A stretch of 64,000 nt of DNA from TMED23 sp964643045. Lineage in GTDB: Bacteria; Pseudomonadota; Alphaproteobacteria; Rhodospirillales; UBA2165. Position 1 is the first letter of the stretch, and every line of letters begins with the position of its first letter. Location of the stretch: NCBI GenBank assembly GCA_964643045.1, contig CAZXSC010000001.1, positions 62,001 to 126,000 of the forward strand, read 5' to 3'. The notes under the pieces were generated by a model. The model searched no databases, was not told the origin of the DNA, and worked only from the letters and a program-made list of their open reading frames with translations. Shown piece after piece: positions 1 to 9,027 of this stretch. Made by a program: the position numbers and the translations under genes.

Positions 1-68
1 TTTACGTACTAAAGCTGGCTTGTAAGAGTTATCTTTTGGGGGGTAAAAATTTTAGCAGGGTTAAGGGA

Positions 69-1892
69 TTAGGATAATAGGTTTTTCCACACTTTTTCAC
101 TCGGTTTGGTAAAAAACTCCTTTAAATACTCAACCTGGTTTTTGCATAGTTCATCACCCAGGTGAGGTGTGGCTATGAATTTTTTTATCGCTGTATTTAA
201 TTCTTCTGTCGTTTGATATTTTGGCTGCTTTCGCAGAAAAAGCTTATCAAGATCAAATCGAATTAACGAGCTAACAAATATAGCGGGTACATTCTCATAA
301 GACGCGTCAAAAACTGTGCCCGACGAGGTGTATAGCAATAAATCGCATTTGCCCAACAGGTTAGATACTAGACTATTGGAAAATTCAACCTGATTAATAT
401 TCGGGAGATTAAGAATTATACTTTTTACAGATTTGATAAGAAAATCCTCGCTAGTTGGGTGAAAATTAATCAGAACCTTTATATCCTTAATGTTTTTTAC
501 TGCATATACTGCTTTTACACAGAGCTCGGTAGCCTCTATTGTTTCCATCGGACAACTAACCAAGATATACTTTATTTTGTTTGATTTTCTTCTTTTGACT
601 TTAAAATTGTGAGCACCAAACTTATCAAGTTTAAGTGATCCCCCGACGACTAGTCGATCAGAAGGCGCCCCGCGTAAAATAAGTTGTTTTTTAAAATTTT
701 CCCCAATCGTAACAAGGGTATCTGGTGTAGTTTTTTCATGCCACTGACGTTGACTAGGGTAAACACTCAAATATCGGTCCGAAAAAGGTGAGTGTTGTAC
801 CCCAATTAATTTTGTGTTCGGTAAATGTTTTCTGAAGCTTGTTAATATTATCTTTTCCCACGGCTGGTTTTCATAAGTATAAATAAGGAATGTCGGAAAG
901 ATATTTTGATGCTTGATGTTTTTAGCAATATTTTTTAACAATAATGCTTGAATAATTTGTGAACTCGTCAGTTCTTTCCATATATATTGCCGAACAACCG
1001 AGGAAAGGTCTAGGCCCGCTACACTTAGATTATTTTGGACTGAAAATGGAAAAAATATCCAACCCCAAATTGCCCCTACCATGTCTTTATATCTTATAAG
1101 TGCTGGCAAGGGGATGACATAATCGTATGCATTGGACGAATTTATTATGATACTTGAGGTCTCTTCTAACCATGAAAGGGGGTTGCCAAGCCAGTTAGGA
1201 GTATGGCCTAATTCTCTTATCCACTTGGGTAAAACCCCAAAATTCGAATCATGATTTTTTGGTCTGTTCAATGGAAATGTGTCTGATTTTATCCAGCTTA
1301 AAAGGAAGATTTTGTTTTCCTTTTTTTTATTCCTGTTGTGCCATTTCCGTCCAGCGGAAATTTTTTTTACCGAAAATAGGACTCCCGAAATGAAGGCTTT
1401 GAATATTCTAATCCAATTATAAGAAAAGAAATCTTTTATGGTGTGATGGCGCGTCACTTTTACTCCGTTGTCTTTGCATGTATTCCACAAGATTTTTCTA
1501 AATTCGCAATCGTCGATGATTGCGTAATGCCGGCCACCTTGATGTGCGGCTTCGATTATTGCTATTGTTTGGCAGATATTAAGAAGGAAATCGGATTGGT
1601 AAGGGTTTTTTTCTCCTAGATTGCTTGCTAACCAGCTATGATAAAAATTTCCCGTCACTAATTTTTGGTCTATTTCTGCAAACTCTTTATTTAGGCGGGA
1701 TGCAATTTCATTAACTTTTTCTCCAATCCGAGCACAGGCGGTACTTTTATCTAGTAGGTGTGAAATATTTGAATAGGTAGTAATATTATTTGAGAATATC
1801 CAGACGGTATGAGAGCTTAAGTCATTTGGCCACGAGGATTTTTTTGGGCCTAGAATTTGAATTGAACCTAGAGAGGTCAAATCAAGGAGCAT
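69..1892 (-). CDS. Surface carbohydrate biosynthesis protein, GT-B-like (TIGR04326-like)
   Basis: Large soluble protein of about 607 residues with no signal peptide. It resembles the TIGR04326 surface-carbohydrate group, which has a GT-B-like fold related to CDP-glycerol glycerophosphotransferases. Visible marks are YENQPWEK near residue 340, GVQHSPFS near 365, INFHPTSEDF near 475 and YTSSGTVFDA near 523; the last resembles a GT-B nucleotide-sugar loop. The likely role is transfer of a glycosyl or related unit in glycan assembly, acceptor unknown. I start at the ATG at 1892 rather than a TTG three codons upstream; either way the gene overlaps the end of the radical SAM gene. It is the last gene of the minus-strand array seen here. 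Family assignment is from memory of motifs, so function is tentative. Confidence 0.6.
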   Translation of the reverse strand: MLLDLTSLGSIQILGPKKSSWPNDLSSHTVWIFSNNITTYSNISHLLDKSTACARIGEKVNEIASRLNKEFAEIDQKLVTGNFYHSWLASNLGEKNPYQSDFLLNICQTIAIIEAAHQGGRHYAIIDDCEFRKILWNTCKDNGVKVTRHHTIKDFFSYNWIRIFKAFISGVLFSVKKISAGRKWHNRNKKKENKIFLLSWIKSDTFPLNRPKNHDSNFGVLPKWIRELGHTPNWLGNPLSWLEETSSIIINSSNAYDYVIPLPALIRYKDMVGAIWGWIFFPFSVQNNLSVAGLDLSSVVRQYIWKELTSSQIIQALLLKNIAKNIKHQNIFPTFLIYTYENQPWEKIILTSFRKHLPNTKLIGVQHSPFSDRYLSVYPSQRQWHEKTTPDTLVTIGENFKKQLILRGAPSDRLVVGGSLKLDKFGAHNFKVKRRKSNKIKYILVSCPMETIEATELCVKAVYAVKNIKDIKVLINFHPTSEDFLIKSVKSIILNLPNINQVEFSNSLVSNLLGKCDLLLYTSSGTVFDASYENVPAIFVSSLIRFDLDKLFLRKQPKYQTTEELNTAIKKFIATPHLGDELCKNQVEYLKEFFTKPSEKVWKNLLS

Positions 1893-3034
1893 CCACTGCA
1901 AGGAGTAAGGGAACGTCGCATGGATTTGGAGTGTATTTTCCGGAGCTTTTGGTACTTATCACCAGTCCAAATTGTGCTCAGGTTAGCTTCGTTAATATTG
2001 CCGACGGCTAGCGTTGACCGATAATCAACATCACAAGGGTTTATGACCCCATTCCACCAAACAAATGTTCTACGCCATAAATCTGAGCAGTGGTCAGTTA
2101 TATTATTTTTCTCTGTAACGTAGGCGCTTTCCCACGGGTTGTAAGCAACAAAAGCAACTTGGTCGACAAATTCGTGCCAAAATCTTTCAATTTTTGAAAA
2201 ATTCTGCTCATCGGAGAAACAAACACCGGACACTCTTGTGATAGTTCGGTTATCTGGATAGTGTTTTGTTTTAATTTTGTTAAAAAGATTTATCTTAGAT
2301 AGAACGTCGTCCAAATTACCATTAACACGTAATTTAGAATAGAGCTCTTTGTCTGAGGCATCTGCAGAAAATACGAGAGTATTCGGCTCAGCGGCCAAAA
2401 TAGCGTGCGCCTTCTTTTCTGTAATAAACGATGCGTTAGTGTTTATTTTTAGACCTAAGAACTTCCCAGATAAGTACTCTAACATTGGGATAATTTCTTT
2501 GGCCATTAGAGGCTCCCCTCTTGATGCAAGGGTAACTGCTTCCACGTTTTCTTCTATTTGATCAATAATATTTTTAAAAGTGTCTAAATCCATCATACCC
2601 ATGTGGCCGTGCCGACCTTGGGTTAGCAAAGGGTCTGTTTGATAACAAAATACGCAGCGATAATTACATATTGATGTTGGTTCAATTTGGACACAAGGGG
2701 GGTAGTTATCCAGTTTTTTCTCTACTGGATAAATATCATATCGATATCGGTAGAATAAATAACGTGGTAATTCATCATCATTTAACAGACGTATTTCTTC
2801 AAAAATATGGGGGTGAAGTTCAAACTTATTAGGTGATGTCTTTGTTTCCATCAGAACATCATCGCATGCTTTTTTTACGATAGCATGAATCTTTTTGGGA
2901 ACGTTTTTTAAATCTGACCGCAGAGCTTCGAGCCGTTTAAGTTGTGTGAGGTCTGATTTGGCACCGCTGATTTGGGTAAAACTATCAGATTTTTTATAAA
3001 CAAGGCTTCTGTTTTGCGATAAATTTTGATTCAT
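1877..3034 (-). CDS. Radical SAM protein with SPASM-like C-terminus
   Basis: Radical SAM enzyme of 385 residues. The CxxxCxxC cluster motif is in SICNYRCVFCYQ (cysteines about 123, 127 and 130), followed by a TLASRGEP segment equivalent to the GGEP motif. The C-terminal part has further cysteines (NPCDVDY, PCSGCSL) typical of SPASM or twitch auxiliary clusters. The substrate is unknown; in glycan clusters such proteins can epimerise, dehydrate or methylate sugars. The ATG at 3034 lies directly after the stop of the methyltransferase gene and is preferred over a TTG 12 codons upstream. With its neighbours (methyltransferase, SDR, CMP-sugar synthetase-like) it may form one sugar-tailoring module. 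The fold is certain, the reaction is not. Confidence 0.8.
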   Translation of the reverse strand: MNQNLSQNRSLVYKKSDSFTQISGAKSDLTQLKRLEALRSDLKNVPKKIHAIVKKACDDVLMETKTSPNKFELHPHIFEEIRLLNDDELPRYLFYRYRYDIYPVEKKLDNYPPCVQIEPTSICNYRCVFCYQTDPLLTQGRHGHMGMMDLDTFKNIIDQIEENVEAVTLASRGEPLMAKEIIPMLEYLSGKFLGLKINTNASFITEKKAHAILAAEPNTLVFSADASDKELYSKLRVNGNLDDVLSKINLFNKIKTKHYPDNRTITRVSGVCFSDEQNFSKIERFWHEFVDQVAFVAYNPWESAYVTEKNNITDHCSDLWRRTFVWWNGVINPCDVDYRSTLAVGNINEANLSTIWTGDKYQKLRKIHSKSMRRSLTPCSGCSLI

Positions 3035-3036
3035 AT

Positions 3037-4038
3037 TTATAACAGTGGTTTTTGTGCGGTTATCCAACAATGGGACGATAGCTGATTGTTAGATAAAAAT
3101 TCCTGGAAATTTTCTAGAATTTCTGGTCTTTTACTTAAAAGGAGTTTTTCAAAATTGCTAAGGTTTATGGTGTCATCCATGAGCGTTTTAGCAACAATCT
3201 CTACGTCGAGTTTTCCAGGGGTCCGGATGTCAATATTGCCAAAGCCCGCCCTCAAAAATAACAGTTCATATCCTTCGACTGAGCAAAAATTGATATGATG
3301 TGGTGGCGTGATGCTTTTTGATTTTACCCCAAGTACTTTGATATCAAATCCATCGCCGCAAAGACCCGTTGCAATTACTAGTCCCCCGGGTCGTGTAAAC
3401 TTAAGCAACGATGTTACAAACTCCAAAGAGTTTGTAACATGTTCCAAAACTTCAAATGACACCACTATATCGCCAATATTTGACCATTCATCGGCTTCTT
3501 CAGAAGTTTTTTCAAGAACGTCTATACCGAGTTCTCTACAACGTTGGGCCATGATAGGATTAGGTTCTATGGCTTTTCGTTCTGTGTTAGGGGATACTTT
3601 TCTCCATTCTTCGAGAAAAATACCATGTCCAGCGCCTACTTCTATGATAACCTTTGGGGTTATATTTTTGCTGGCAGCTATTTCATGAACTTGTTTTATC
3701 CGCGGTATGAATATTTTTTTTCGCCTAGTTTCAATAACGCTTGGCAGAAATTTTTCAGCGAAAAATTTTGCTGATGTGCCATCTGTATAAAACCTATTAA
3801 ATACATCTTTTGGAGGACGAGGATTTACAAATAAGCTATAGCATTGTTGGCAGGTACAGTAAGTAAAATTATTTTTTTCAAAAGTTACTTTGTTATTATC
3901 ACTGCCGCAACCGGGGCAATCACAATGGTATCGTGGGACGTCTATAAAGAATGTATTTACATCTTCTTCGCTTAGATTGAGGAGTTGGTCAAAAAGTTTC
4001 TTGGGTCGAATGTCCTCTTCTTTCACGTTATTCGCCAC
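3037..4038 (-). CDS. Zinc-ribbon class I SAM methyltransferase
   Basis: Methyltransferase of 333 residues. The N-terminal metal-binding segment has cysteine groups at about 39/41/44 and 61/63/66, a layout seen in sugar C-methyltransferases of the TylC3/NovU type. The SAM-binding motif I, IIEVGAGHG, is at about 131-139. The likely substrate is a nucleotide-activated or glycan-bound sugar, methylated on carbon or oxygen. The start is a GTG overlapping the end of the SDR gene by 11 bases, which suggests coupled translation. The C-terminal putative carbohydrate-binding region is shorter than in NovU-type enzymes, so it may be a divergent member. Confidence 0.75.
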   Translation of the reverse strand: MANNVKEEDIRPKKLFDQLLNLSEEDVNTFFIDVPRYHCDCPGCGSDNNKVTFEKNNFTYCTCQQCYSLFVNPRPPKDVFNRFYTDGTSAKFFAEKFLPSVIETRRKKIFIPRIKQVHEIAASKNITPKVIIEVGAGHGIFLEEWRKVSPNTERKAIEPNPIMAQRCRELGIDVLEKTSEEADEWSNIGDIVVSFEVLEHVTNSLEFVTSLLKFTRPGGLVIATGLCGDGFDIKVLGVKSKSITPPHHINFCSVEGYELLFLRAGFGNIDIRTPGKLDVEIVAKTLMDDTINLSNFEKLLLSKRPEILENFQEFLSNNQLSSHCWITAQKPLL

Positions 4039-4735
4039 CCGCTATAGAAATTATTTCTCCGGTCGTAAATTTGTTTTCCGTTGATGCCAGCCAGAATAAT
4101 GCTCCAGCAATTTCATCCGCCTTCGCGAGTCTTTTTGCTGGTATTGAATTTGCTCTGACAGAAAGATCTTTTTCTTTTATTTTATTGTGCATGCGTGTTT
4201 TTGTTACGCCAATTCTTGCAATGTTAATGAATACATTGTTCGACGCCCAAGTCCTGCATTCTTGGGGAATAAATTCTAGTGCATGCTTTGATAAGGAATA
4301 GGCAAAACTGTGTTTTCCACCACCAAATTTAGTCCCAATACTAGATCCATGGACAATTCGTCCGAATTTCTTTTGTATCATGTTGGGTCCAATTGCCTGC
4401 ATAATTAGAAGGCCAGGTAGAAGATTTATACCCAATGTGTTAAGGATGTCAGTTGAAGATGCATTTGCAAACTCAATATCGGTTAAACTCGCTGCTAAAT
4501 TTACAAAAGCGTCGACATTAGAGATTTCAGCTACATTATTCTTTATGTCCTTTTCCAACGCAGATATGTCAGAAAAATTACAGCACCAATCTGCAAATTG
4601 TTTCCCTCTAAATTGATTTAATTCTGGTCTATCTGTTCGAAAGTGACCAATAACAAACCAATCAGATTCCTGATATTTTTGAACTAATGAGAGCCCAATA
4701 TCTGAACTGGCGCCCGTGATCAATACTCGTTTCAT
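4028..4735 (-). CDS. SDR family oxidoreductase
   Basis: Classical short-chain dehydrogenase of 235 residues. The nucleotide-binding loop TGASSDIG is at 7-14, a serine pair is near 131, and the catalytic YxxxK is Y146-K150 (YSLSK). The C-terminal EIISIAGG matches the usual end of this fold. It probably reduces or oxidises a sugar or sugar-derived carbonyl. I start at the ATG encoding MKRVLITG; a TTG four codons upstream is possible. It follows the cytidylyltransferase-like gene closely, so the pair may act in one pathway, as with keto-sugar reductases next to CMP-sugar synthetases. Confidence 0.8.
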   Translation of the reverse strand: MKRVLITGASSDIGLSLVQKYQESDWFVIGHFRTDRPELNQFRGKQFADWCCNFSDISALEKDIKNNVAEISNVDAFVNLAASLTDIEFANASSTDILNTLGINLLPGLLIMQAIGPNMIQKKFGRIVHGSSIGTKFGGGKHSFAYSLSKHALEFIPQECRTWASNNVFINIARIGVTKTRMHNKIKEKDLSVRANSIPAKRLAKADEIAGALFWLASTENKFTTGEIISIAGGE

Positions 4736-4753
4736 AGCCTTAATCAAAAATAC

Positions 4754-5500
4754 TCATTTTCGTTCAGTGAAATTGTGTTGACGCAACCACCCGATAGCTT
4801 GAGGCAGCTGCCAATCAAAATCAACGTCTAATCCTCCGACATTTTTGATTGGATAGATATTTTGGCCCATCCATTTTTGCGGAAGTAAACCATCCTCGAG
4901 GTTGTCAAGATTTTTTGGTCGGATAATGGAAACACCCATATCAGCAAACCACACATCTCCTTGTGAATCACGGTCACAGTTGAGTGTTTTGGGGTCTCCA
5001 AAAGTTTCAAACGGGACGAATGGGTCTAAAAGGCCATTCTTGTTAATACGTCGGGCTCGTAAAGGGCTCCACATGTTATAACATGATACTGTTACTGCTG
5101 AATCTAAATTTGGATCAATTTGTAGTGCAGAGATACCTTCTTCTATTTGATCCGAACTTACTGTTGGAGAGTTAGCCATTAAAAGCACATAAATTTCTGG
5201 GGTCAATCCTTCTCTAACAGTTTCTTGATTAATTACATTATGAGCGTGAACATATGCATCTTCTCCCAATGCTTCGTTGGTGCAAAGGTATTCTGGGCGA
5301 TCAATTATATGAGCATCATAGCCATTAGCTAATTTTATCAATTCGGGTGAGTCCGTTGAAAGGTATAAACGATCAATACTTTTGGTTTGTTTTGCTACCA
5401 TCAGTGGATATTCTGCCAGAGGGCGCCCCAGTACAGGTATTGTATTTTTGCCTGGGAGCCCGGAAGATCCTGCGCGTCCAATTAATATAGCTATATTCAT
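4754..5500 (-). CDS. Acylneuraminate cytidylyltransferase family protein
   Basis: Protein of 248 residues with the NeuA-family N-terminus in the form IGRAGSSGLPGKN (residues 7-19) in place of the usual PARGGSKxIPxKN; the arginine and the PGKN lysine are kept. Family role: CTP plus a 2-keto acid sugar gives a CMP-sugar. A STDSPE segment near 48 is also typical. It is one of three such proteins in this window (with 9028-9765 and 56008-56691), so its substrate may be a third acidic sugar such as a Kdo- or nonulosonate-like molecule. The altered signature leaves some doubt that it works as a normal synthetase. Confidence 0.75.
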   Translation of the reverse strand: MNIAILIGRAGSSGLPGKNTIPVLGRPLAEYPLMVAKQTKSIDRLYLSTDSPELIKLANGYDAHIIDRPEYLCTNEALGEDAYVHAHNVINQETVREGLTPEIYVLLMANSPTVSSDQIEEGISALQIDPNLDSAVTVSCYNMWSPLRARRINKNGLLDPFVPFETFGDPKTLNCDRDSQGDVWFADMGVSIIRPKNLDNLEDGLLPQKWMGQNIYPIKNVGGLDVDFDWQLPQAIGWLRQHNFTERK

Positions 5501-5510
5501 TTTCTACTTT

Positions 5511-5724
5511 CTAAGTACATAGGAACCGATAGTTATAGTTTCTATCGAATGGGGTCTCATTAAACATAATTAAGTGGCTTTTTGAACTAAGGGCAGAACC
5601 ACTATTGACAACTTGTTTTAGAACTTCGTCCGGATATTTGGGCCTTTTGGAGTCTAACTCTATAGATTGCAATTTCAAGCGTTTATCTAGTAAGGTTTTT
5701 TTGCACCATCAATAATCTTCTCAT
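5511..5724 (-). pseudogene. Small reading frame broken at an A7 run (unrecognised)
   Basis: An ATG at 5724 overlaps the epimerase stop as ATGA, exactly as real junctions here do, but its frame closes after 13 codons. Just past it, a run of seven A on the minus strand (5696-5702) is followed by an open frame of about 60 codons that ends at TAG 5511, close to the next start. With one A fewer the two frames join into a protein of about 70 residues. I cannot name it. It may be a decayed gene, a gene read by slippage on the A run, a phase-variable gene or an assembly error. Confidence 0.4.
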
Positions 5725-6596
5725 TCAGCGTCATTTTTTTGATGCTGGTGTTCAATCAAGTTTAATATTCCAAGTCCAATATCAATATACGATTCTCGAA
5801 TAATTTTTCGACCAAGTTTTGGCATATAACTATAAGGTGTTTGAATATAATGACCCACCATTCCTCCTGTATTCACGTTGATATTGACATCAGTTCCTAA
5901 TATTTCTGCAATCATGTCCATCATATTGCGTGTGGTTATACGCTCATTACCTGTCAAGTGGATGATTTGATTTTCGAATTCGGACTTTAACATTTCGATA
6001 GCAGCGGCGGCTCCATCCGAGACATGGATATATTCTCTAATTTCATCGCCGGTGCCCCTGTATGATATGGTATTTGTTTCCAAAGCTTGTTTAATCATTT
6101 GGAAAACAGCATTTGTTTCATCTGCTCGGGGACCATACAAGCTTCCGAATCTCAAAATGGTGTAGTTCAGTCCAAATTGTGAATGATAGTCTTCAATTAG
6201 TTGTTCGCAGGTTTTCTTTGAAGTACGATAAAAAGCTCCCTGTTTACTGTAAACATAAATAGAGCTTGCAAAAATTACGCGGCCGACCTTATGGAGACGG
6301 GCCGCTTCTAAAATATTTAAGGTGCCCATAACATTTATTTGGAAGGTTATAATTGGTTCGGCCGTTGCTTTCTCAATGTCAGCAATAGCTGCAAAATGGT
6401 ATATGAAATCACAACCTTCGGCGGCTGAAAAAACAGTATCTTGATCTGTAATGTTTCCCTCAATGAAAACAGAACCATCTGTGAGAAAATTTGAAGGCTT
6501 CTCATCAAAAACAATTACTTCATGATTCGCCTTGACAAGTTCATCAACCAAGTGACTACCCACAAATCCCGATCCACCTGTAACTAGGACTTTCAT
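5721..6596 (-). CDS. NAD-dependent epimerase/dehydratase (extended SDR)
   Basis: Extended SDR of 291 residues acting on a nucleotide sugar. The NAD loop GGSGFVG is at 7-13, the HFAAIAD segment near 67, the catalytic YxxxK is Y123-K127, and FGSLYGPRA near 150 is the usual substrate-binding stretch. It is likely a 4-epimerase, dehydratase or reductase. Its ATG overlaps the stop of the small gene upstream by four bases. It is one of many SDR sugar enzymes in the window and its exact reaction cannot be read from motifs alone. Confidence 0.8.
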   Translation of the reverse strand: MKVLVTGGSGFVGSHLVDELVKANHEVIVFDEKPSNFLTDGSVFIEGNITDQDTVFSAAEGCDFIYHFAAIADIEKATAEPIITFQINVMGTLNILEAARLHKVGRVIFASSIYVYSKQGAFYRTSKKTCEQLIEDYHSQFGLNYTILRFGSLYGPRADETNAVFQMIKQALETNTISYRGTGDEIREYIHVSDGAAAAIEMLKSEFENQIIHLTGNERITTRNMMDMIAEILGTDVNINVNTGGMVGHYIQTPYSYMPKLGRKIIRESYIDIGLGILNLIEHQHQKNDAE

Positions 6597-6769
6597 TCGA
6601 TTTTATCCCTTTTTAAGTAGTCAAGTAGCTTTCTGGCAAACATAGTTATCTCCTTGTTTAAAACAACGGGTGGATTTGAAAAGACTAAAGAAGCCTTATT
6701 CTCAGGATCAATATGATCAACCTCAGGTGGATCTGGAACATATTGGCGAATTTGCTCTAAGGCCGCCAC
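6593..6769 (-). CDS. Small protein of 58 residues, unrecognised
   Basis: A frame of 58 codons lies between the pseB stop and the epimerase start. Its TGA overlaps the epimerase ATG as ATGA, a junction used repeatedly in this operon, and its composition looks coding (proline- and acid-rich start, amphipathic KEITMFARKLLDYLKR end). The only start in frame is GTG 6769. An ATG at 6785 would give an N-terminus beginning MKVIIVAALE if one A of the following AAAA were absent. The full frame may therefore be longer in related strains. I do not recognise the family. Confidence 0.45.
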   Translation of the reverse strand: MAALEQIRQYVPDPPEVDHIDPENKASLVFSNPPVVLNKEITMFARKLLDYLKRDKIE

Positions 6770-6790
6770 AATTATAACTTTTCATAGAAA

Positions 6791-7789
6791 TTACTTTTCA
6801 TCGATAAAATTTAATATTTCATCACTAGTTAGCCACTGATCATTTTTGCTACTTTCATAGCGAAAACCCGCGGGAACACTTTTACCTTTATGAGGGATAC
6901 GATCCCAAAAGCAAAACTCAGGTTCTATTACATATCTATCATTTTGATCTAACGTATGCCTAGCATTATCCTCTGAAATCATGATTTCATGCAATTTTTC
7001 TCCCGGCCTAATTCCGGTGATTCTTTGATCTAAGTTTGGTGCCATTGCTCGTGCTAGGTCAGAAATTGTCATACTTGGAATTTTAGGAATAAATATTTCA
7101 CCACCATGCATAGTTTTTAAGCAAGAAAGTACAAAGTTCACGCTTTGATCAAGTGTAATCCAGAATCTACTCATTCGTGGATCGGTAATGGGAAGGTGAT
7201 CGGCGCCAGCATTAATTAATTTACTAAAAATAGGTATTACACTTCCTCTTGAACCTATTACGTTACCGTAACGTACAGATGTAAATATCGTATCTAAATT
7301 GCCACTAAGGTTATTCGCCGCGATAAAAATCTTTTCTGCCGCCAGTTTGGTCGCTCCATATAAATTGATAGGATTCACAGCTTTATCAGTTGATAGAGAA
7401 ATTACACGCTTGACATTTGCGGAAAGGGCGGCTGATACAATATTTTGTGCGCCTACTACATTGGTTGCAATACATTCAAATGGATTGTATTCGGCGGCCA
7501 TAACTTGTTTCATCGCGGCAGCATGAATGACACAATCAATGTTTTGCATTGCCATGCGTAGTCGGTCTTGATCGCGGACGTCTCCAATAAAGTATCGGAT
7601 ACAGGAATGGTCTTCAGGTGAGAAAAGTTGGGCCATTTCGTATTGCTTAAGTTCATCTCTCGAAAAAACAATTAGTTTATTCGGGCTAAAATTAGAAATT
7701 ACAGTCTCAATAAATTTATGGCCGAATGAACCCGTTCCGCCCGTAATTAAGATGTTTTTGCCGTCTAGGTTAAAAGATTTTGATGACAT
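6791..7789 (-). CDS. pseB: UDP-GlcNAc 4,6-dehydratase (inverting), PseB
   Basis: First enzyme of pseudaminic acid synthesis: it dehydrates UDP-GlcNAc and inverts C5 to give UDP-2-acetamido-2,6-dideoxy-beta-L-arabino-hex-4-ulose. The NAD loop GGTGSFG is at 17-23. Family marks VFSRDE near 41, HAAAMKQV near 89 and SLSTDKAVNP near 131 are all present, with catalytic residues in STDK and Y144-K148. The length of 332 residues is normal. A good ribosome binding site (AAGGAAAGG) precedes the ATG. It is followed upstream in the operon by pseC and pseF, the usual partners. Confidence 0.93.
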   Translation of the reverse strand: MSSKSFNLDGKNILITGGTGSFGHKFIETVISNFSPNKLIVFSRDELKQYEMAQLFSPEDHSCIRYFIGDVRDQDRLRMAMQNIDCVIHAAAMKQVMAAEYNPFECIATNVVGAQNIVSAALSANVKRVISLSTDKAVNPINLYGATKLAAEKIFIAANNLSGNLDTIFTSVRYGNVIGSRGSVIPIFSKLINAGADHLPITDPRMSRFWITLDQSVNFVLSCLKTMHGGEIFIPKIPSMTISDLARAMAPNLDQRITGIRPGEKLHEIMISEDNARHTLDQNDRYVIEPEFCFWDRIPHKGKSVPAGFRYESSKNDQWLTSDEILNFIDEK

Positions 7790-7863
7790 TTGGCCTTTCC
7801 TTCTTTGTCAGCATATATAAAATAGGTAAGTTTTCAGTGAGTTTACCAACGATAAGCACGAGT

Positions 7864-9027
7864 TTAAATTTCAAAGGCTTTTTTAATATTTATGACAACC
7901 CGCTCAACATCCTCGTCCGTCATGGCTGCGAATAGGGGTAGACTTAGGCATCCATTATAATAATGCTCGGCTGCAGAAAAAACACCCGGTTCATATTTGT
8001 GAGATCGAGCATAATAGGGCTGCAGGTGAATTGGAATATAATGGACTTGAGTGTTGATATTATTTTTAGATAAGTTTTGCATGAAATCGGCGCGGTTTAT
8101 TTCTAAATTTTCCCAATCAATATGGATTAAATAAAGATGCAGACCAGATCTATTTCTTTGGGCCGGGCTCGAGTGAAATATTCTGAAAGGCAATGATGAA
8201 AAAGCCTCATCATAGTGGAGGGCAATCTCTCTCCGCCGGCAGCAAAATTTTTCAAGTTTATTTAGTTGGGATAATCCCAAGGCAGCCTGTATATCACTTA
8301 ACCGATAGTTAAATCCAAGAGATTGTTGTTCATAAAACCACGGGGGAAAATTTCCTCGTTGATCACTGTTAGCCTCAAAATACCCAGGGTCACGTTCAAT
8401 ACCATGATTCCGCAGAAGGCGGAGGCGATGGGCATAATTGTCATTATTAGTTACAACCAAACCTCCCTCGCCGGTTGTGATGGGTTTGATTGCGTGAAAT
8501 GAGAAAACCGACATATCCGAGTATTTACCACAGCCAACAGGGCTTCCATCATCATATGTTCCTCCCAACGCGTGGCATGCATCTTCAATTATGCAGCTCG
8601 ACTGGGACATTTCTTTGATTTCTCGGCTATTTGATGCTAAGCCAGCGAAATGCACCGGAATAACAATATCTATGTTTTTTTTGGTTAGAACCTGCTCCAG
8701 TTTAGTGGTCGCTATGCCAAGTGTTTTTGGGTCAATATCGGTTAAATGAGCTTCCATCCCGGCATATAATAAGCAATTTGCTGAAGCAACAAATGATAAT
8801 GTTGATGTTATACCGCGACCTTCCGGCGATACTCCGGCAGCTAAACATGCCAGGTGTAACCCTGCTGTGCCATTACTCACAGCAACCGCATGTTTTGCGC
8901 CAACGCGTTCTGCGATGGCATCTTCGAATTTTTTTACCGTGGGACCTTGAGTAAGATAATCACTATGTAAAACCTCTATGACCGCGGTGACGTCGTCTTC
9001 ATCTATGCTTTGTTTGCTGTAATTCAT
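7864..9027 (-). CDS. pseC: UDP-4-amino-4,6-dideoxy-beta-L-altrosamine transaminase, PseC
   Basis: DegT/DnrJ/EryC1 aminotransferase of 387 residues that uses PLP and glutamate to aminate C4 of the PseB product. The N-terminal YSKQSIDEDD and DYLTQGP segments are PseC-like. VSNGTAGLHLA near 50 binds the cofactor phosphate, EDACHALG near 148 holds the conserved aspartate, and the Schiff-base lysine is K181 in HAIKPITTGEGG. The gene abuts pseF with no gap. Assignment to PseC rather than a general sugar aminotransferase rests on these motifs and on the pseB neighbour. Confidence 0.92.
   Translation of the reverse strand: MNYSKQSIDEDDVTAVIEVLHSDYLTQGPTVKKFEDAIAERVGAKHAVAVSNGTAGLHLACLAAGVSPEGRGITSTLSFVASANCLLYAGMEAHLTDIDPKTLGIATTKLEQVLTKKNIDIVIPVHFAGLASNSREIKEMSQSSCIIEDACHALGGTYDDGSPVGCGKYSDMSVFSFHAIKPITTGEGGLVVTNNDNYAHRLRLLRNHGIERDPGYFEANSDQRGNFPPWFYEQQSLGFNYRLSDIQAALGLSQLNKLEKFCCRRREIALHYDEAFSSLPFRIFHSSPAQRNRSGLHLYLIHIDWENLEINRADFMQNLSKNNINTQVHYIPIHLQPYYARSHKYEPGVFSAAEHYYNGCLSLPLFAAMTDEDVERVVINIKKAFEI

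Noticed and set aside
1790..2011. Many plus-strand open frames opposite the minus-strand genes (also 3308-3688, 24047-24298, 56312-56782 and others)
   Set aside because: They lie wholly inside well-supported genes on the other strand, have no recognisable motifs or ribosome binding sites, and follow the codon shadow of the real frame.
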